Positions 1 through 8,307 of a stretch of DNA of 32,678 nucleotides are shown here, piece by piece. The notes under the pieces were generated by a model, which worked only from the letters and a program-made list of their open reading frames with translations, was not told the origin of the DNA and did no database searches. Origin of the DNA: Flavobacteriales bacterium (GTDB lineage: Bacteria; Bacteroidota; Bacteroidia; Flavobacteriales_F; PHOS-HE28); NCBI GenBank assembly GCA_020848295.1, contig JADLAI010000219.1, positions 1 through 32,678 on the forward strand. The letters are read 5' to 3'. Made by a program: the position numbers and the translations under genes. Numbering within the stretch: position 1 is the stretch's first letter; each line of letters begins with the position of its first letter.

Positions 1-901
1 ACCAGCGGATGTCCATCCCCGGTGCCCACCAGATGTAGTTGCCGCCATAGCCTTGCACGAAGTGCATGGCATGGGCACGGATCTCCCGGCTGAAATCCTC
101 CGGGAACCAGCCCTGGTTGGTAAGCGGACTGAACTTGCCATGTACGGATAGGTTCCGCATGGCCCAGGTCAGGTCAAGGACGAGGAAGGGGACCATCAGC
201 AACCAGGCCCGGGACCACCTCCTGTTGCGCGCCGCATGCAGGAAGGTCAACCCGGCAGAAAGCGGCACGAGCAACAACCCGATCGGGCGAAGGAAGACGA
301 ACCAGGCGAGCAGTGTGCCGCACAGAAGCAATCGCCATCGTGAATCCTTGTCGATCGCGGATTGTAACAGGTACGCATGGAAGATGAGCGCCGAAACGGA
401 GAAGCTATCCGAGGCGACCACCGGATCGAACCAGCTACTGTACGCACTGGCGAGGAAAGCCCAGAACACGACCTGGGCGATGCGATCGGAGCCCGTCATG
501 CGCAGCGCGATGAGCGCAAGCACATACACGTTGATGCCGGATAACAACCATTGCAGCACAACGATCGCATCGCGGCTGGGGCCCGGATCAATGAATTGGC
601 GCACGATCCAATAGGGAGCCGCGACCCCTGGCATCCGGTAGTCCGGTTCGTAGCGCCCATGCGCCAAGAGGTTCTCCACCGGGTCCAGGTAGCCCTTCGT
701 GTCCCCCGATTCCACCGAGAGGTGGCCAGGAATGCCGGGGTCGTTACGGTAGTGGAGTTGGATCCCGATGAAAAGCCCCCGGAACAACAGGGCTGCCAGT
801 ACGAAGAGGTACCAGCGGCGCTTCAGAATGGAAGGCTGACCGATCGTGTGATGCACAAGGAATGGACGGAACACCTGTCCTGGAGTGGCGCAAAGGTGCA
901 T
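1..901 (-). CDS. GT39-like (ArnT/PMT-type) membrane glycosyltransferase, 3' end cut by window edge
   Basis: The reverse strand is open from about 901 to the left edge with no stop, so the C-terminus is missing. The visible protein has a basic N-terminus (KRRW), then a first membrane segment, an acidic loop carrying a GDTKGYLDPVENL motif and RMPGV, and several further hydrophobic segments, some ending in short basic stretches. This is the layout of GT39/ArnT-like enzymes, which move a sugar from a polyprenyl-phosphate donor outside the inner membrane. It resembles the gene at 4212-5738 in plan. The start is uncertain: ATG at 901 is the longest option, but a -7-like box (CACCTTTG, 891-898) lies just after it, which would favour GTG at 874 or GTG at 856. 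It is divergent from the aminotransferase at 1013. The acceptor cannot be told. Confidence 0.75.
   Translation of the reverse strand, partial: MHLCATPGQVFRPFLVHHTIGQPSILKRRWYLFVLAALLFRGLFIGIQLHYRNDPGIPGHLSVESGDTKGYLDPVENLLAHGRYEPDYRMPGVAAPYWIVRQFIDPGPSRDAIVVLQWLLSGINVYVLALIALRMTGSDRIAQVVFWAFLASAYSSWFDPVVASDSFSVSALIFHAYLLQSAIDKDSRWRLLLCGTLLAWFVFLRPIGLLLVPLSAGLTFLHAARNRRWSRAWLLMVPFLVLDLTWAMRNLSVHGKFSPLTNQGWFPEDFSREIRAHAMHFVQGYGGNYIWWAPGMDIRW
891..898 (-). promoter_or_regulatory. possible -7 box for the leftward glycosyltransferase
   Basis: On the reverse strand the sequence reads CACCTTTG, one mismatch from the Bacteroidota -7 consensus TAnnTTTG. If used, translation would start at the GTG at 874 or the GTG at 856 rather than at the ATG at 901. 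No clear -33 TTG was found. Confidence 0.25.
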
Positions 902-987
902 CGCGGAAGCCGAACCACACCCGACGACCGGAGTGGTCAATACCCCTGGAAAGGTCGGAGGGGCTTTCGCGACCGTTCACTGTACCG

Positions 988-995
988 TTCTTTTG
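988..995 (+). promoter_or_regulatory. possible -7 box for the sugar gene run
   Basis: TTCTTTTG matches seven of eight consensus positions of TAnnTTTG and ends 17 bases ahead of the aminotransferase ATG at 1013. No convincing -33 element was seen, so the call is weak. Confidence 0.25.
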
Positions 996-1012
996 GGGCC
1001 ACGAGCCACCGG

Positions 1013-2128
1013 ATGGACGGAACCACGATACCACTGACCGACCCTCGCGCGGGCTATCTGGCTCTCCGGGCAGAGATCGATGCTGCCATGCGCACGGTGC
1101 TCGAGGGGCCTTCGTACATCCTGGGAGAGCACGTGGCCCGGTTCGAGAAGGAATTCGCGACCTATGTCGGCATGGCGCATGGGGTCGGGATGAACAACGG
1201 CACCGATGCGATCCACCTGGCTTTGCGTGCGCTCGGAATAGGCCCGGGCGATGAGGTGATCACCGTGTCGCACACGGCCGTGGCCACGGTCGCTGGGGTT
1301 GGGATGAGCGGTGCGGCACCTGTCCTTGCCGATGTGGATCCAACGACATGTACCATCGATCCCCAGGAGGTGCGGAAACTGATCACTGGCCGCACAAAGG
1401 CCGTGGTCGCCGTCCATTTGTATGGCCACCCTGCGGACCTCGATGCACTATCGGCGATCTGCCGGGAATACGGGCTTCGGTTGATCGAGGATTGCGCCCA
1501 GGCACACGGCGCTTTGTACCATGGTCGTATGGTCGGATCCGTGGGCGATGTATCCACCTTCAGTTTCTACCCGACGAAGAATCTTGGCGCCATCGGCGAT
1601 GCTGGCATGGTGATCACCAATGATGAGGCACTGGCCGGGGCATTGCGGCGGATCCGGCAATATGGCTGGGAGCAGCCCCAATGCAGTTTGCAGGAAGGCT
1701 GGAACAGCCGGTTGGACCCTTTGCAGGCGGCCATCCTCTCGGTGAAATTGCGCCACTTGCCCGCTGCAACGGAATGCCGACGCGGTTTGGCCGCAGCTTA
1801 TTCCAAGGCGCTTGCGGGCCTTCCTCTTGTCCTTCCTCCGGAAATTCCCGGTGTGGAAGCGGTATACCACCTGTACGTGGTACGCGCCGAGGATCGAGCA
1901 ACGCGGGATGCGCTACTCACACATCTGGGGAAGAATGGGGTGCGTGCGGCCGTGCATTACCCACATCCGGTACACCTCCAACCCGCTTATGCCGGTAGGT
2001 TGCGGACGGGTCCCATGCCGATCACCGAGGTGTTGGCCGGAACGGTACTTTCGTTGCCGCTTTTCCCGGAACTGACCGAGGCTGGACAGGATCAGGTGAT
2101 CCGCACGATCAAGGCATTCCACCAATGA
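1013..2128 (+). CDS. DegT/DnrJ/EryC1 family sugar aminotransferase, FdtB/QdtB-like
   Basis: This 371-residue PLP enzyme belongs to the fold-type I sugar aminotransferases. The family signature is clear: NNGTDAIHLAL near residue 61, EDCAQAHGA (D160, Q163, H165) that holds the cofactor, and SFYPTKNLGAIGDAG with Schiff-base lysine K189. The stretch RQYGW followed by NSRLDPLQAAILSVKL is typical of FdtB/QdtB, which aminate C3 of dTDP-3-keto-6-deoxyhexoses. An open frame extends upstream to 551, but residues before 1013 look like the shadow of the opposite gene, so the ATG at 1013 (MDGTTIPLTD) is preferred. Its stop overlaps the next start in ATGA, and the next gene encodes the ketoisomerase that would supply its substrate, which supports the assignment. 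WecE-type or perosamine-type activity is less likely. Confidence 0.9.
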   Translation: MDGTTIPLTDPRAGYLALRAEIDAAMRTVLEGPSYILGEHVARFEKEFATYVGMAHGVGMNNGTDAIHLALRALGIGPGDEVITVSHTAVATVAGVGMSGAAPVLADVDPTTCTIDPQEVRKLITGRTKAVVAVHLYGHPADLDALSAICREYGLRLIEDCAQAHGALYHGRMVGSVGDVSTFSFYPTKNLGAIGDAGMVITNDEALAGALRRIRQYGWEQPQCSLQEGWNSRLDPLQAAILSVKLRHLPAATECRRGLAAAYSKALAGLPLVLPPEIPGVEAVYHLYVVRAEDRATRDALLTHLGKNGVRAAVHYPHPVHLQPAYAGRLRTGPMPITEVLAGTVLSLPLFPELTEAGQDQVIRTIKAFHQ

Positions 2129-2553
2129 CCACCATGGAAGGTTCCACGATCGGATCGTTGGTCCAGTTGCGCTTCTGGCAACACATCCAGAACGGTACGC
2201 TCACCGTGCTGCCGGACCTTGGGGGCGAAAGCCTGGGCATCCCGATCAAGCGCGTGTTCACCATCACCGGCGTGGAGCCGGGTGGCATCCGCGGGGATCA
2301 TGCGCATCGCACCTGTACGCAGGTGCTCGTGTGCCTGCACGGCCGGGTCTCGGCCATCCTCGACGACGGTCGTTCCCACTGCCGGATCGTGCTGGACAGC
2401 CCGGAGCAGGGCCTGTTCATTCCACCAGGTATCTGGAACCACATCGTCTTCGAAAGCGCCGATACCGTGCTGGCCGTTTTCTGTGACCAGCCATACGATC
2501 CGCAGGAGTACCTCCGGGACCGCAAGGAATACCTCAAGCTCAAGGGCCTATGA
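2125..2553 (+). CDS. dTDP-4-keto-6-deoxyglucose 3,4-ketoisomerase, FdtA/QdtA-like cupin
   Basis: This 142-residue protein is a single WxcM-like cupin of the usual length for sugar 3,4-ketoisomerases. It has the family core RGDHAHRTCTQ (residues 56-66) with the catalytic-type histidine pair H59 and H61, followed by the strand HGRVSAILDDG and IPPGIWNHI near residue 99. Such enzymes shift the keto group of dTDP-4-keto-6-deoxyglucose from C4 to C3 so that an FdtB/QdtB aminotransferase can act. The start at 2125 overlaps the preceding stop by four bases; a second in-frame ATG lies at 2134. Whether the product has galacto (Fuc3N) or gluco (Qui3N) configuration cannot be read from the sequence. Confidence 0.87.
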   Translation: MTTMEGSTIGSLVQLRFWQHIQNGTLTVLPDLGGESLGIPIKRVFTITGVEPGGIRGDHAHRTCTQVLVCLHGRVSAILDDGRSHCRIVLDSPEQGLFIPPGIWNHIVFESADTVLAVFCDQPYDPQEYLRDRKEYLKLKGL

Positions 2554-3287
2554 GCATGGTGGCCGAGGAGTACGAGCGCATGGCAGCGCTCGAGGATACC
2601 ATGTGGTGGTACCAAGGTCTGCATGGGAACGTGCGTGATGCATTGCGACGATATCATCCCGCTCCATCGGCGCTCTTGGATGCGGGTTGTGGGACTGGTG
2701 GCACGCTTTCGGTGATCGGCAAGGCTTTCCCGGCGACAGCGTTGCATGGCCTGGACATCGCTGAACAGGCCTGTGCCTTCACCCGGACCAAAACGGGAGC
2801 GCAGGTCACCGTTGGTTCAGTGGACGCACTGCCTTACAAGGATGCATGCTTCGATGCGCTGGTCAGTTCGGATGTGCTCGGATACAGGATCGATGTGGAT
2901 GCGGCCGTGGCCGGGTTCCACCGGGTGTTGCGCCCCGGAGGTCTCTGTGTGATCAACCTGGCGGCCTACCAGTGGATGCTTTCGTACCACGATCGTGCCG
3001 TGGGGCAGGTCCGTCGTTTCACCCGGAACGAGATGCTGGCACTGTTGCGCAAGCACGGCTTTCAACCCATCTTCGCATCGTACTGGAACACATTCCTGTT
3101 CCCGCTCATGGTCCTTCGACGTAAGATCCTACCTGCTCCGGCAGCCAGCGATGTCACGCCATTCCACCCTTGGATGAATGCCCTGTTCCGGCGCTGTGTG
3201 GCTGCTGAAGGAACCTTGTTGGGTCGCGGGGTGACGCTTCCGTTCGGAGGCTCGCTCTTCATCGTCGCACGTAAGCCACGGTCATGA
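2550..3287 (+). CDS. class I SAM-dependent methyltransferase
   Basis: This 245-residue protein has the Rossmann SAM-binding motif LLDAGCGTG (residues 42-50), an acidic residue after the second strand (GLDIAEQA) and a later strand with SSDVLGYRID. The N-terminal pattern YERMAALEDTMWWYQG recurs in methyltransferases of cell-surface glycan loci. The C-terminal part is rich in hydrophobic residues and may lie on the membrane. It overlaps both neighbours by four bases, so it is translated with the sugar pathway. It might methylate the 3-amino group, a hydroxyl of the sugar, or a polyprenyl-linked intermediate; sequence does not decide. N-methylation would parallel the TylB/Tyl1a/TylM1 set of macrolide amino-sugar pathways, but that is inference. 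Confidence 0.8.
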   Translation: MSMVAEEYERMAALEDTMWWYQGLHGNVRDALRRYHPAPSALLDAGCGTGGTLSVIGKAFPATALHGLDIAEQACAFTRTKTGAQVTVGSVDALPYKDACFDALVSSDVLGYRIDVDAAVAGFHRVLRPGGLCVINLAAYQWMLSYHDRAVGQVRRFTRNEMLALLRKHGFQPIFASYWNTFLFPLMVLRRKILPAPAASDVTPFHPWMNALFRRCVAAEGTLLGRGVTLPFGGSLFIVARKPRS

Positions 3288-4231
3288 CCGCCCTGTCCAT
3301 CGTCATCCCGGTATACAACGGCGCCGCGAGCATCGAGCACTTGGTCCATGAACTGGCCCGGCTGCATTTCCCCGATGGGGTGGAACTCGTGTTGGTCAAT
3401 GATGGCAGCCCGGATGATAGTTGGTCCGTGATCCAACGCCTGTGTGCGGCCGCCCCCATGCCGATCATCGCGATCGATCTGGCCCGCAATTTCGGCGAGC
3501 ACAACGCGGTGATGGCGGGTTACGCGGCCGCCAGCGGAGCATACATCATCAACATCGACGACGATTTCCAGAACCCGCCATCGGAGGTGGTGAAGCTGTT
3601 CGAGCATGCCAGGGCACATCCGGAATTGGATGTCGTTTATACGCGGTACGAACAGAAGCACCATTCCTTGTTCCGCAATCTCGGCAGTCTGTTCAACGAC
3701 CGGATGGCACGCTTCATGATCGACAAGCCGAAGGGCCTGTACCTGTCCAGTTTCAGGTGCGTGAACCGGTTCCTGCGCGATCGGATCGTGGGATATACGG
3801 GTCCATACCCGTACATCGATGGCCTGATCCTGGAGAACACACGGCGTATCGGTCGGCTCACGGTGCGCCATGCCCCGCGTGTGAAAGGGAAGAGCGGCTA
3901 CACCCTGCGGAAGCTCGTGCGGCACTGGATGATGATGTTCGTGAACTTCTCGGTGATGCCCCTGCGCATCAGCAGCCTTATCGGAGCGGTGTTCAGCATC
4001 ATCGGTTTCCTGATCGCGATGGTGGCCGTGTATGAGTACTTCTTCAAGGGCACTCCGCAGGGCTGGGCCTCGATCGTATCGGTGGTCCTGGTCTTCGCCG
4101 GGATCCAACTGCTCACACTGGGCCTCATCGGCGAATACCTCGGTCGCCTGTACCTGATGCAGCGGGGCAAGCCGCAATATGCGGTGAGGACCACCCTCGT
4201 GGCCTCCACCCATGCGCGACCGGATGAATGA
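3284..4231 (+). CDS. GT2 polyprenyl-phosphate glycosyltransferase (DPMS/GtrB/ArnC-like)
   Basis: This 315-residue enzyme starts with a GT-A domain: LSIVIPVYNGA, VNDGSPDDS (D40) and the metal-binding cluster NIDDDFQNPP (D92-D94). RNFGEHNAVMAGYAAASG matches the dolichyl-phosphate-mannose synthase group. Two C-terminal membrane segments (about residues 230-252 and 262-287) end in IGEYLGRLY, as in GtrB and ArnC-like proteins. The family loads a sugar from a nucleotide donor onto undecaprenyl phosphate on the inner face of the membrane. The product could serve the GT39-like enzyme encoded just downstream, with which it overlaps. It overlaps the upstream methyltransferase by four bases. Confidence 0.88.
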   Translation: MTALSIVIPVYNGAASIEHLVHELARLHFPDGVELVLVNDGSPDDSWSVIQRLCAAAPMPIIAIDLARNFGEHNAVMAGYAAASGAYIINIDDDFQNPPSEVVKLFEHARAHPELDVVYTRYEQKHHSLFRNLGSLFNDRMARFMIDKPKGLYLSSFRCVNRFLRDRIVGYTGPYPYIDGLILENTRRIGRLTVRHAPRVKGKSGYTLRKLVRHWMMMFVNFSVMPLRISSLIGAVFSIIGFLIAMVAVYEYFFKGTPQGWASIVSVVLVFAGIQLLTLGLIGEYLGRLYLMQRGKPQYAVRTTLVASTHARPDE

Positions 4232-5738
4232 GAAGGAGGGTCATACGGATCGTGTCGGAGCGGCCATGAACAGGCGGATGTGGTCCGGACGGTGGCTCCG
4301 GAGCCGTCGGTTCACAGGCTACCTCATGGCCCTGCATGTGGTGCTCCTACTGGTCGCGATCGCCTTGCCACAACCTCCATCGCCCGATGAGGCGACCTAC
4401 CTCGCCTTGGCGGAGAGCATGACCCATGGTGGGTTCTCGGTATGGGACGGGATCTATGATCCGGTGCCGGTAGAGGTGCATCGCACCCACGGATACCCGG
4501 CCTTCCTCATGGTCGTACGGATGGTCTCCAAGTCCAAGTTCTTCCTGGGCCTGGTGCAAGGGGCCTTGTACCTGCTGGCCCTTTGGCTCGTGCTTCGTTA
4601 CCTGCGGACCCAGGAGGACGCTGACCTCCGACGGAATGTGTTCCTGCTTGCCATGCTCCCACAACTCCAACTGCTGTACTATGTGGGGCAGGTCTTCCCG
4701 GAGCCGCTCATGGTGCTCCTGCTTACCGCCCTGGCCTTGAGCTATGGCCGTGGCATGGGCAGGCTTCACGATCCGTGGGTCAGGATCCTCCTTCTTGTGG
4801 TCGCTTTCTGGGTGAGGCCGATCGTGCTCTTGCTCCCCCTTTTCCTCTTGGTCGTTGATCTGTTCCTGGAACCCAGGGCACAATGGATCGCGACGGGCAA
4901 AAGGCACCTGGTCGTGATCGCCGGGTTCGTGCTTCTTGGCCCCTTTCTTTTCGCCTGTTGGAACCTGCGTACACACGGCTACTTCAAGCCGGTACCCTTG
5001 ACCGGGAGTGCCGTCATCTCCAACCTGGGCCTCTGGCAACTGCGGCTTCCTGGTTACGGCACCGTCCATTATTTCCAGTACAACACCTTCGGTCGGGAGA
5101 TCATCCCATGGGTCGATGAGGCCAACGCCGCTCGATATTATTCCGCCTACCAGGAACAGTGGGACCGGATCGAGGCCCGCGCGGCAACTGCGATGACGCC
5201 TGAGGACCGCGCACACGTCCCAGCGATGATGGAACACAACGTCTGGGCCACAAGGTCGCCTGCGTACACCATCGCATTGGACCAAGCCATTCGTGAAGAG
5301 AACTGGGCCATGATCAAAGCGGATCCATGGTACTACCTCGTCTCGCGCCTGTACACGTCGGTGCGATTGTGGGTAACGAACATCAACCTGCCGATGGAGC
5401 GGGTCATCTATCGCCTTAGCCCCGGTGAACATCCGCGTGTGGGGCGACCCGCCGGGGCCATGGGCTGGGCCAAGGCGCTCATCCCATTCCTGATCACCTT
5501 CGTTACGTTCGGTCTCGGTCTTCCTTTCCTCCTCATCTCCGTGATCCGCGACCCGCGACGCTGGTATGCCCGGCGCTACCTCTTGGCCACCGTGGGCTAC
5601 GTGTGGCTCATCCACATCCCCATGCTCATCCAATCGCGTTACACGGTGCCCGTACATGTCCTCGCCATCCTCTGCATCGTGCTCGCCCTCACCGACCGCA
5701 AGCAGGCGCCGGCTCCGGTCGGCCAACCCGGCAGGTAG
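4212..5738 (+). CDS. GT39-like (ArnT/PMT-type) membrane glycosyltransferase
   Basis: This protein of about 508 residues has many membrane segments beginning near residue 36. The first periplasmic loop carries SPDEATYLALAESM (D59, E60), the acidic pair expected of ArnT/PMT-like enzymes that use polyprenyl-phosphate sugars. The last third has two or more further hydrophobic helices and ends in a short polar tail. Three starts are possible: ATG 4212 (20-base overlap with the GT2 gene), ATG 4224 and ATG 4266; the MNEKEG or MNRRMW starts would place a basic stretch nearer to the first helix. It is the last gene of the coupled sugar run and probably uses the lipid-linked sugar made by the GT2 enzyme. 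The acceptor is unknown. Confidence 0.78.
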   Translation: MRDRMNEKEGHTDRVGAAMNRRMWSGRWLRSRRFTGYLMALHVVLLLVAIALPQPPSPDEATYLALAESMTHGGFSVWDGIYDPVPVEVHRTHGYPAFLMVVRMVSKSKFFLGLVQGALYLLALWLVLRYLRTQEDADLRRNVFLLAMLPQLQLLYYVGQVFPEPLMVLLLTALALSYGRGMGRLHDPWVRILLLVVAFWVRPIVLLLPLFLLVVDLFLEPRAQWIATGKRHLVVIAGFVLLGPFLFACWNLRTHGYFKPVPLTGSAVISNLGLWQLRLPGYGTVHYFQYNTFGREIIPWVDEANAARYYSAYQEQWDRIEARAATAMTPEDRAHVPAMMEHNVWATRSPAYTIALDQAIREENWAMIKADPWYYLVSRLYTSVRLWVTNINLPMERVIYRLSPGEHPRVGRPAGAMGWAKALIPFLITFVTFGLGLPFLLISVIRDPRRWYARRYLLATVGYVWLIHIPMLIQSRYTVPVHVLAILCIVLALTDRKQAPAPVGQPGR

Positions 5739-5784
5739 GCCATGCCACGGCGAGGGATCATGGAAAGGTCATGATCTTCGCACC

Positions 5785-6366
5785 ATGCGACGTCTCGTCC
5801 TCTGTACCGGCAACCAAGGGAAGGTGGCCGAACTGAAAGCCCTGCTTCCGGCAACATTCGAGCTGCTCGGAGCCACGACCGTAGGTCTTCCAACGGAACT
5901 TCCGGAAACAGGCACGACCCTGGAGGCGAACGCGATGGAGAAAGCGCGGTATGCCTTCGATCGCTGTGGTCTGCCATGCATCGCCGACGATACCGGGCTT
6001 GAGGTGGATGCCCTTGGAGGCGCTCCCGGTGTGTACTCCGCGCGGTATGCAGGCCCTCAGCGCGACCCCAAGGCGAACATGGCCCGGCTCCTGATGGAGT
6101 TGGAGGGGAAGGAACGCGCCGCCCGATTCCGAACCGTGATCGCCTTGATCGATGAGCAGGGTGCCCTTACGGTTGAAGGGGTCGTCCGTGGTTCCATCGC
6201 CGGTGCCCCCCGTGGTAGGGGAGGCTTCGGTTATGACCCTGTCTTCGTGCCTGAGGGTTGGGATCGGTCCTTCGCGGAGATGGACCTTGCGGCCAAGAAT
6301 GCCATCAGCCATCGGCGGCGAGCCGTGGATGCCCTCGTGGCCAAGCTTGCTACGCGCTACCGCTGA
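5785..6366 (+). CDS. rdgB: XTP/dITP diphosphatase (HAM1/RdgB family)
   Basis: The 193-residue protein is full length for RdgB, which hydrolyses non-canonical purine triphosphates such as dITP and XTP to monophosphates and keeps them out of DNA. Motifs are in the usual order: CTGNQGKVAEL near the N-terminus, IADDTGLEVDAL with the catalytic aspartates, GAPGVYSARYAG, GGFGYDPVFVPEG and the closing SHRRRAVDAL. An open frame runs upstream to 5566, but homology begins at MRRLVLCTGN, so ATG 5785 is chosen. It lies 46 bases after the glycosyltransferase and its 3' end overlaps the convergent ddl by ten bases, so the two transcripts share complementary ends. Confidence 0.95.
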   Translation: MRRLVLCTGNQGKVAELKALLPATFELLGATTVGLPTELPETGTTLEANAMEKARYAFDRCGLPCIADDTGLEVDALGGAPGVYSARYAGPQRDPKANMARLLMELEGKERAARFRTVIALIDEQGALTVEGVVRGSIAGAPRGRGGFGYDPVFVPEGWDRSFAEMDLAAKNAISHRRRAVDALVAKLATRYR

Positions 6367-7355
6367 AGCATCCCCGCCACCAGGCCATTGATCGCACCCG
6401 GTACTCCGATGCCAGCGACATTCAACATCTTCGGGAAGATGCTCGCGCCGCTGAATCCGGGTGTGGTGTTCACCTCGATCGTCACCACGTCGGTCGGGCT
6501 TGCCCCAGGCTCCACCCAGAAGTGGTCCACACGCACCATGCCCCTACAACCGAGGGCTTCGTATATCGCTACGGAGCGGTCCTGTACGATGCGTGTCACC
6601 TCATCGGGGATCGGAGCAGGGATGAGCTCCTGGGTATCCGCCGCATGGTATTTGGCATGGTAGTCGAAGAACTCGTTGGTGGTCCTGATCTCACACACCG
6701 GGAGTGCCTGTACGCCTTCTGGCAGGCCGATCACCCCACAGGTCAATTCACGCCCCCGCACGAAGCCCTCACACATCACGGACCGATCCTCGGCAAAGGC
6801 CTTGTCCAATGCGGCGGGCAGGTCCTCAGCCGCCTTCACCTTGCTGATCCCGAGGCTGCTGCCGCTTCCATCGGGTTTCACGAAACAGGGCAGGCCGACC
6901 TCCTTCAGAATGCGCTGCTCGCTATCAGCGGTGCGTGTACGAAGCAACAGGGATGGTGCGACCTGGAAGCCCATTTGACGCAGGATCCCGGTGGTGCTGT
7001 ACTTGCTCATGGTGAGGGCCATGGCCAGGACCCCTCCGGTCTGGTAAGGTATCCCCAGCATGTCCAAGTAGCCCTGTAGCCTGCCGTCCTCGCCCGGTGT
7101 ACCGTGGATCGCGATCAAGGCCGCTGCGAACCGCTCCGGGCCGTTCCCTCGGTCGGCGGTGAAAGCGGCGCGGTCAAAGGGTACGGATCGCCCATCGGCC
7201 CGGGAACAGGTCCACCCCGATCGTTCCACCTGTACGTAAAGGCCTTCGTATCGCGTTGGATCCAGCGCTTCCATCATGGTGCGCGCGCTTTGCATGCTGA
7301 TGACGGATTCGCCGGTATACCCGCCGCGGCAAACGGCGATCAGGGAAGGGGCCAT
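6357..7355 (-). CDS. ddl: D-alanine--D-alanine ligase
   Basis: This 332-residue ATP-grasp ligase joins two D-alanines for peptidoglycan precursors. It shows the N-terminal loop CRGGYTGESVIS, the central LPCFVKPDGSGSSLGISKV that contacts ATP, CEGFVRGRELTCGVIG, RVDHFWVE, and EVNTTPGFS with the metal-binding Glu and Asn. EVNTTPG rather than EVNTLPG is a mild variant. The reading frame opens further upstream, but ATG 7355 (MAPSLIAVCRGG) fits the family start. It is divergent from the PASTA gene, across 127 bases that hold that gene's promoter. Co-location with a PASTA protein and an RluD homologue is familiar in Flavobacteriia. Confidence 0.94.
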   Translation of the reverse strand: MAPSLIAVCRGGYTGESVISMQSARTMMEALDPTRYEGLYVQVERSGWTCSRADGRSVPFDRAAFTADRGNGPERFAAALIAIHGTPGEDGRLQGYLDMLGIPYQTGGVLAMALTMSKYSTTGILRQMGFQVAPSLLLRTRTADSEQRILKEVGLPCFVKPDGSGSSLGISKVKAAEDLPAALDKAFAEDRSVMCEGFVRGRELTCGVIGLPEGVQALPVCEIRTTNEFFDYHAKYHAADTQELIPAPIPDEVTRIVQDRSVAIYEALGCRGMVRVDHFWVEPGASPTDVVTIEVNTTPGFSGASIFPKMLNVAGIGVPGAINGLVAGMLQR

Positions 7356-7461
7356 GTGGGTTGGTTCGACGCAAAGCTGGTGAGGCATGGGCCGTGGCGA
7401 TGCATGATGTACGTTGGAACTGTGAACGAAGCCCTGTGGAACCGCCGCCACCCGCTCCGGC

Positions 7462-7469
7462 TATCTTTG
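7462..7469 (+). promoter_or_regulatory. Bacteroidota -7 box for the PASTA-T9SS-rluD run
   Basis: TATCTTTG is an exact match to TAnnTTTG and ends 13 bases before the ATG at 7483, which would give a leader of only about ten bases. No clear -33 TTG lies at the expected distance. Confidence 0.62.
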
Positions 7470-7482
7470 GCCGCCCCGTTCC

Positions 7483-8307
7483 ATGCGCTCCCGCCTTTTC
7501 CATACCCTGGCCCCGGTGGTGTTGGCGGCCTTCCTGCTCTTTGCGGGTTGGCTCTGGCTCCGCACGTACACCTTGCACGGTACCACGGCCAGGGTCCCGG
7601 ATCTGAAGGGACTGTCGTTGGAAGAGGCCAGTGCCACCCTGGCTGCACGCGACCTGCGCTTCGAGGTGGTCGACTCCATCTACTCGAACGAGATGCCCAA
7701 GGGAGGCGTGGTGGACCAGGATCCGGATGCGGGGCTTGAGGTGAAACCGGATCGTAAGATCTACCTGGTGCTCAATGCCAGCCAGCCCAAGATGATCGAC
7801 ATGCCCCGGTTGGTCGACCTTTCCAAACGGCAGGCCATTTCGGTCCTGGACATCATCGGCCTCAAGGTGAAGGAACTTCAATACAAGCCGGACCCGTGCG
7901 TGGATTGTGTGATCGCCCAATTGTACAACGGGGCGCCCATCGCCGCGGATGCGCGGATCGCACAAGGCGAAGCCATCACCTTGGTCCTGGGCAGCGGAGA
8001 CCACGGTCAGCGCGTCCCTGTACCGGACCTCGTCGGTCTCACCAATGTCGAGGTGCAACAAGTGTTGAACATGGCCTCATTGAACCTGGGTGTGCTGGTG
8101 GAGTGCGTGGGGTGCAATACCACGGCGGATTCCACGTTGGCCAGGGTGCATCGACAATCACCATCGGCCAGTTCGGACAACCGCATTTCCCTGGGAAGCA
8201 CGATCGACATCTGGTTGACGGCGGATACGACCGGCCTGCGCCCCCAGGCAGGGTGGAACGACCCGGCCCGCTACACCGAAACAGACACCTTGGATGAAGC
8301 AGAGTAG
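7483..8307 (+). CDS. membrane-anchored PASTA-domain protein
   Basis: The 274-residue protein has a short basic N-terminus, one membrane anchor (about residues 8-27) and an outside part with three PASTA repeats: about 36-100 (VPDLKGLSLEEASATL), 102-172 (MPRLVDLSKRQAISVL) and 178-250 (VPDLVGLTNVEVQQVL). There is no kinase domain. PASTA repeats bind or sense peptidoglycan in several phyla; in Bacteroidota such stand-alone proteins sit beside ddl and rluD, and the exact role is not known to me. Four cysteines (PCVDC, ECVGC) in repeats 2 and 3 could form two disulfides in the periplasm. The tail is acidic. It overlaps the next gene by 14 bases. Confidence 0.88.
   Translation: MRSRLFHTLAPVVLAAFLLFAGWLWLRTYTLHGTTARVPDLKGLSLEEASATLAARDLRFEVVDSIYSNEMPKGGVVDQDPDAGLEVKPDRKIYLVLNASQPKMIDMPRLVDLSKRQAISVLDIIGLKVKELQYKPDPCVDCVIAQLYNGAPIAADARIAQGEAITLVLGSGDHGQRVPVPDLVGLTNVEVQQVLNMASLNLGVLVECVGCNTTADSTLARVHRQSPSASSDNRISLGSTIDIWLTADTTGLRPQAGWNDPARYTETDTLDEAE

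Noticed and set aside
66-614. Forward-strand frame of 182 codons at the left edge
   Set aside because: The reverse strand encodes a hydrophobic GT39-like protein throughout this stretch; the forward frame is low-complexity, with no family features.
551-1012. N-terminal extension of the aminotransferase up to 551
   Set aside because: It has no family similarity and overlaps the divergent glycosyltransferase; the conserved protein starts at 1013.
3062-4213. Long reverse-strand frame (383 codons) over the GT2 gene
   Set aside because: It is rich in His, Arg, Gln and Asp, as expected of an antisense shadow in GC-rich DNA, while the forward strand has clear GT2 motifs.
4347-5726. Reverse-strand frame of 459 codons over the GT39-like gene
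   Set aside because: Composition is dominated by Gly, Asp, Glu, His and Arg with no domain; the forward gene has proper membrane helices and motif.
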